In this document: piece after piece, positions 4,995 through 7,857 of the stretch | Layout: every line of letters starts with the position of its first letter | Position numbering within the stretch: the stretch's first letter is position 1 | Assembly (NCBI GenBank): GCA_002338385.1 | Contig: DDIE01000036.1 | Span: forward strand, 11,838-19,694 | Length of the DNA stretch: 7,857 bases | Source: Proteobacteria bacterium UBA1858 | GTDB taxonomy: Bacteria > Pseudomonadota > Gammaproteobacteria > UBA4575 | Direction: 5' to 3' | Program-made: the position numbers and the translations under genes | Notes under the pieces: model-generated | Databases searched by the model: none | What the model saw: the letters and a program-made list of their open reading frames with translations, nothing else | Told to the model about the DNA's origin: nothing

Positions 4995-5441
4995 TTACTG
5001 CTTGTTCAAAACGTCCAGGGTGTCACGGGAATAGCGCTCAGCTTTCTCATACAGTGGATCTGATTCCTGCGTGTGAACTAACATCTGAGTCCAAGTATTG
5101 GCACTTTGACGCAGCTGCATAATACCCATGTTATGCCAAGCCTTACTCATGGAGGGATCAAAAAATACCGCCTTGCGATAAGCTGCTACCGCTTTATCCG
5201 GCTGTTTGAGATAGGAATAGGCATTACCCAGTCGAAACCAAATAAAAGGATCTTTATCCAGATAGTCTTGCACAGCAAGATAACGTTCAACTGCCAATTC
5301 ATACTCTGCGTTGAGGTAGGCCTGATGCGCCTGCTCCTGAAGCGTCTTAAGATCATCCAGCACTGGCCGGGCCTGCTGAGTTGCGCAACTGGTCAGTACC
5401 AGCATACTCAGCAGCAGGAATAAACTGTCATTTCTTTTCAT
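4995..5441 (-). CDS. TPR lipoprotein of the Tad pilus locus (TadD-like)
   Basis: A 148-residue protein. The lipoprotein signal is MKRNDS, a Leu-rich core and the lipobox LTSC with Cys19; Ala at +2 favours sorting to the outer membrane. Residues about 34-112 hold at least two tetratricopeptide repeats (AYLNAEYELAVERYL; then FRLGNAYSYLKQPDKAVAAY and the start of a third, AWHNMGIMQL). TadD proteins are TPR lipoproteins that help place or stabilise the outer-membrane secretin RcpA in Tad systems. This one sits where tadD would, between tadC and tadE, but is shorter than typical TadD, so the symbol is left blank. It starts 23 bases after the DUF192 gene and ends 4 bases before tadE. No strong Shine-Dalgarno precedes its ATG. 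Confidence 0.85.
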   Translation of the reverse strand: MKRNDSLFLLLSMLVLTSCATQQARPVLDDLKTLQEQAHQAYLNAEYELAVERYLAVQDYLDKDPFIWFRLGNAYSYLKQPDKAVAAYRKAVFFDPSMSKAWHNMGIMQLRQSANTWTQMLVHTQESDPLYEKAERYSRDTLDVLNKQ

Positions 5442-5464
5442 AGAGTTTCACTCGCGTATATTTT

Positions 5465-5848
5465 TTATTGCTCAGCGGTATCGGTCGCGCTGTGCTGCCA
5501 TGTCATGTGCATACCTAGGTGTAAATCCAGCGCCTTGATCGTTCCCGGGTAAGCCTCTAATACCGACCTCGCTCGCCAACAGATAGACGTGCGTCTAGGT
5601 GCTAGCGCTGACACTAGTTTTATGATCTGCCAGGCACGGTTTAAGTATATTAAATCTATTGGATATTGCATGCCCAGCGTGTGGATGGACATACAATGGG
5701 TCAGTAATAACCCCTGTCCGTGTTGCAGTGGCGCCAGCACTAACAAGCCGCGGTTCCTCTCCAGTAATGTTTCGGTGATGGCTACCTCAAGCACGCGTAG
5801 TGGCTGCTGTTTGCCAATCCCAGAAAAGCTACACACACCATGTTTCAT
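5465..5848 (-). CDS. DUF192 family protein within the tad operon
   Basis: A 127-residue protein matching the DUF192 pattern: an N-terminal strand, then ERNRGLL (30-36), a central part corresponding to the family FWMknT..PLDiiFl region (here HCMSIHTLGMQYPIDLIYL, 51-69), ARSVLEAYPG (93-102) and a C-terminal LGMHMTW. The family Trp-Met-Lys-Asn is replaced by Met-Ser-Ile-His, as in some divergent members. Most DUF192 proteins have a signal peptide or anchor; this one shows none. The biochemical function of the family is not established. It starts 10 bases after the tadC stop, so it is part of the operon, and a role near pilus assembly is only inferred from position. Confidence 0.8.
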   Translation of the reverse strand: MKHGVCSFSGIGKQQPLRVLEVAITETLLERNRGLLVLAPLQHGQGLLLTHCMSIHTLGMQYPIDLIYLNRAWQIIKLVSALAPRRTSICWRARSVLEAYPGTIKALDLHLGMHMTWQHSATDTAEQ

Positions 5849-5858
5849 TGTGGCTCGA

Positions 5859-6746
5859 TTACATATCGAGAAATTTCATCGCGATGGGAAAGCCTAACAC
5901 GATGAAGGTCACAGGAAAGATAAACATAATCAGTGGGAATATGAGTTTGACGGGCGCTTCCATAGCGACCTTCTCGGCGCGCTGAAAGCGCTCAGTGCGG
6001 CGCTGTTCAGATTGAATACGTAGTGCGGTGGCCATACTGGAACCCATTTTCTCGGCCTGCACCATCGCGTTCACAAAGGTATTTATGTCAGCAATATCGA
6101 GTCGCTGCGCCATACGCTTCAGTGCCTCTGAGCGGGTCACCCCGGAACGCAGATCACGCATGACTATCGCAAATTCGTTCCTGAGTGGACTATCGGGCCC
6201 TTTAATCATCGCCTGTTGCAGTGCGCCTGACAAATTCAAGCCCGCTTCAACCGCCATCGTCGTGAAGTCCAAAAACACAGGTAACGCACGGATGACCGCT
6301 ATTTCTCGGCGTTTACGTGTATCTGACAGCCATACCAAGGGAAACATATATCCTCCCAGAGCCGCTAATGAGAGGATCAATAATGCGCCCGACGGATTGA
6401 GCGCAGCAATAATAATAATACTCAGCAGCAACGTGATCATAGCCGTCACAAAACGCAGGGCGACAAACTGTTCAGCGGTAAGAATATAACTGACGCCTGT
6501 TGTTTGTAATTTCTTCTCAATTTGGTCGAGCACTTTATTAGTGTAGAAATTCTCGACGAGTATCGAGACCATTAATATCAGCGGCCAGATGACTTTCAGC
6601 CCAGCTGGGAGAGGGTCCATATGCGTGCGATCATCTGCCACCACGTCTGGCAGCATTTTATTTAGCAAATAGGCCAGCAAAGCGATACCTGCGCCGATAC
6701 TTAAGACACTTACCAGATAGACACCACTGAGTGCTAAATCAAACAT
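5859..6746 (-). CDS. tadC: TadC, inner-membrane platform protein of the Tad/Flp pilus
   Basis: A 295-residue membrane protein of the type II secretion F (GspF) family. Hydrophobic segments lie at about 5-27, 50-66, 97-140 (probably two) and 268-290. The cytoplasmic GspF domain runs from about 155 to 260, with LPVFLDFTTMAVEAGLNLSGAL (155-176), RSGVTRSEALKRMAQR (200-215) and the NTFVNAMVQAEKMGSS stretch (222-237), all typical of TadC. With TadB it forms the inner-membrane core that the ATPase TadA acts on to extrude the Flp pilin. Its ATG overlaps the end of tadB by 8 bases, so translation is probably coupled. Confidence 0.93.
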   Translation of the reverse strand: MFDLALSGVYLVSVLSIGAGIALLAYLLNKMLPDVVADDRTHMDPLPAGLKVIWPLILMVSILVENFYTNKVLDQIEKKLQTTGVSYILTAEQFVALRFVTAMITLLLSIIIIAALNPSGALLILSLAALGGYMFPLVWLSDTRKRREIAVIRALPVFLDFTTMAVEAGLNLSGALQQAMIKGPDSPLRNEFAIVMRDLRSGVTRSEALKRMAQRLDIADINTFVNAMVQAEKMGSSMATALRIQSEQRRTERFQRAEKVAMEAPVKLIFPLIMFIFPVTFIVLGFPIAMKFLDM

Positions 6747-7611
6747 CGATACTGGTTATTTTACGAATGAATATGTAGCCGACAACTTCCATCGCAATGA
6801 TGACTCCCAATACGCCCCAACCGATCGTGGTGGTAAATAATTTAGCCATCGCGACAGGCTCCATAAAAAACAATAACACACCGAGTAATATGGGCAGGCC
6901 GGCCATCACGATACCCTGCATGCGCCCCTGCGCGGTGAGTGATTCAATCTTACCCTCCATGGTCGCCTTGCGGCGCAAAGTCTCTGCCAAGGTTGTCAAC
7001 ACTTCACCCAGGTTACCGCCGACCTCACGTGAAATCCGCATAGCAGCAGTGAACATGAGAAAATCTTGTAAGGGGATGCGCCGCTCCATATTGCGCAGCG
7101 ATACATCAAAATCGACACCAATGCGCTGCTCCCGCATGAATAACATAAATTCTTGCGCGATAGGTGCTGGCTGCTCTTTGAGCATGCTCTCTAGTGCCAT
7201 ATTTAAACTAGCACCGGATGAGAGTGAACCACTGACCATCACCAGTACTTCGGGTAATTGTTGTTCCAGCCGGCGCAGACGTTTCTTACGCATGGATTTG
7301 TAGAAATTGAATGGGAAGGTCATCACGGCCACAAACACGAGTAAGGCAATAAGCCAGTCGCCAGTCAGCATCAGAGCAATCAGAGGCACTATGACCAGAG
7401 CCAACGCATTGAGCAAAAACAAACGCTTTGGGTCGACAAACAAAAACATATCTTGCAAATTAACCGTGGCCGAATCCATGAACACGGTCTCATAATCACC
7501 CCAAAAGCTATCCGCTTTTTTGACCCCTATCCAGGCCAGGATGAATACCGTCAGCGCGCTGAGCAATAGCGCTGCATAAAATAATATTTGAGCAGACAGT
7601 TCAGCCAGCAT
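6739..7611 (-). CDS. tadB: TadB, inner-membrane platform protein of the Tad/Flp pilus
   Basis: A 290-residue GspF-family protein. Membrane segments are predicted at about 7-29, 63-82, 86-104, 233-250 and 262-282. The cytoplasmic domain in between has LEQQLPEVLVMVSGSLSSGASL (115-136), MRISREVGGNLGEVL (191-205), ETLRRK (210-215) and IESLTAQGRMQG (222-233), the order and wording of TadB. It is the partner of TadC and lies directly after tadA with a 2-base gap. No separate ribosome-binding site is seen, so coupling to tadA is likely. Confidence 0.93.
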   Translation of the reverse strand: MLAELSAQILFYAALLLSALTVFILAWIGVKKADSFWGDYETVFMDSATVNLQDMFLFVDPKRLFLLNALALVIVPLIALMLTGDWLIALLVFVAVMTFPFNFYKSMRKKRLRRLEQQLPEVLVMVSGSLSSGASLNMALESMLKEQPAPIAQEFMLFMREQRIGVDFDVSLRNMERRIPLQDFLMFTAAMRISREVGGNLGEVLTTLAETLRRKATMEGKIESLTAQGRMQGIVMAGLPILLGVLLFFMEPVAMAKLFTTTIGWGVLGVIIAMEVVGYIFIRKITSIDV

Positions 7612-7613
7612 GG

Positions 7614-7857
7614 TTAGGAGAAAATACTCATATCGACGGTAATGCCACGCGCTCTCAGGCTTTCGTAGAAATGCGGGACCTGACCGGTGGACTGGAATTC
7701 ACCCAGTACTTTGCCATCCGCATCAAAACCTTCTTGTTTAAACACGAAAATATCATTGAGCTGCACAATATCGCCTTCCATACCTGTGATTTCAGATATA
7801 TGCGTGATTTTGCGCGAACCATCAGCCAGGCGACTTTGTTGGACGATGATGTGTACG
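7614..7857 (-). CDS. tadA: TadA/CpaF pilus-assembly ATPase, C-terminal fragment
   Basis: Only the last 80 codons are present; the gene enters from the right edge on the minus strand. They read from VHIIVQQSRLADGSRK, through ISEITGMEGD and LNDIFVFKQEG, to FQSTGQVPHFYESLRARG and the end TVDMSIFS, stop TAA. These are the standard last segments of CpaF/TadA secretion ATPases: the R-L-x-D-G-x-R-x-I and SEITGME motifs, then the conserved C-terminal TG..P.F...L...G. The Walker motifs lie outside the window. The protein is a cytoplasmic hexameric ATPase that powers Flp pilus assembly. It is the first gene of the tad run visible here. Confidence 0.92.
   Translation of the reverse strand, partial: VHIIVQQSRLADGSRKITHISEITGMEGDIVQLNDIFVFKQEGFDADGKVLGEFQSTGQVPHFYESLRARGITVDMSIFS

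Noticed and set aside
6028..6489. Plus-strand open frame of 153 codons inside tadC
   Set aside because: Antisense shadow of a well-conserved tadC; the translation is Ser/Arg/Ile-rich without domain resemblance.
6797..7303. Plus-strand open frame of 168 codons inside tadB
   Set aside because: Antisense shadow of tadB with no recognisable motif and no ribosome-binding context.
1..7857. Mobile element, CRISPR array, tRNA or phage attachment site
   Set aside because: No transposase-like frame, terminal repeats, regularly spaced repeats or tRNA cloverleaf were recognised on reading both strands.

Overview
The window looks like chromosomal DNA from a Gram-negative bacterium, most likely a free-living gammaproteobacterium. 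The evidence is an outer-membrane beta-barrel with terminal Phe, a Tat-type export signal, a lipoprotein, a NasT/NirB nitrate-assimilation locus and a tad pilus operon. Base composition is moderate by eye (not computed). I cannot name a genus. I see no insertion sequence, tRNA, rRNA or CRISPR array.

Left part (1-4180), nitrate assimilation. On the minus strand lie nasT (ANTAR antiterminator, 1754-2341), an NrtA/NasS-family binding protein with a Tat-like signal (56-1480), and the first 14 codons of the nitrite reductase gene nirB (1-42). On the plus strand, divergent from nasT, is an outer-membrane porin of the alginate-export type (2781-4094). Both the porin and the nrtA-nirB transcript begin with a leader that fits the ANTAR-RNA antitermination architecture. 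Each has two hairpins with six-base loops carrying A at position 1 and G at position 4, and the second hairpin shares bases with an intrinsic terminator ending in nine U. NasT, encoded between the two leaders, is the obvious candidate to control both. A single hairpin with the same loop code, but no terminator, lies in nasT's own leader.

Upstream of the porin is a good sigma-54 (-24/-12) promoter, preceded by two NtrC-like dyads whose centres are 43 bp apart. Upstream of the nrtA leader is a strong NtrC-like dyad and a weaker -24/-12 candidate. The inferred model is an AND gate: nitrogen limitation (NtrC and sigma-54) starts transcription, and nitrate or nitrite (NasT released from a NasS-type sensor) lets it pass the leader terminators. 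The porin would then admit the substrate, NrtA would bind it in the periplasm, and NirB would reduce nitrite to ammonium. No separate nasS and no ABC permease gene is visible.

Right part (4280-7857), a minus-strand tight-adherence (Tad/Flp) pilus operon: tadA C-terminus, tadB, tadC, a DUF192 protein, a TPR lipoprotein (tadD-like) and a TadE-like pseudopilin, packed with overlaps or very short gaps. It converges on the porin gene, and two large inverted repeats fill the gap between them.
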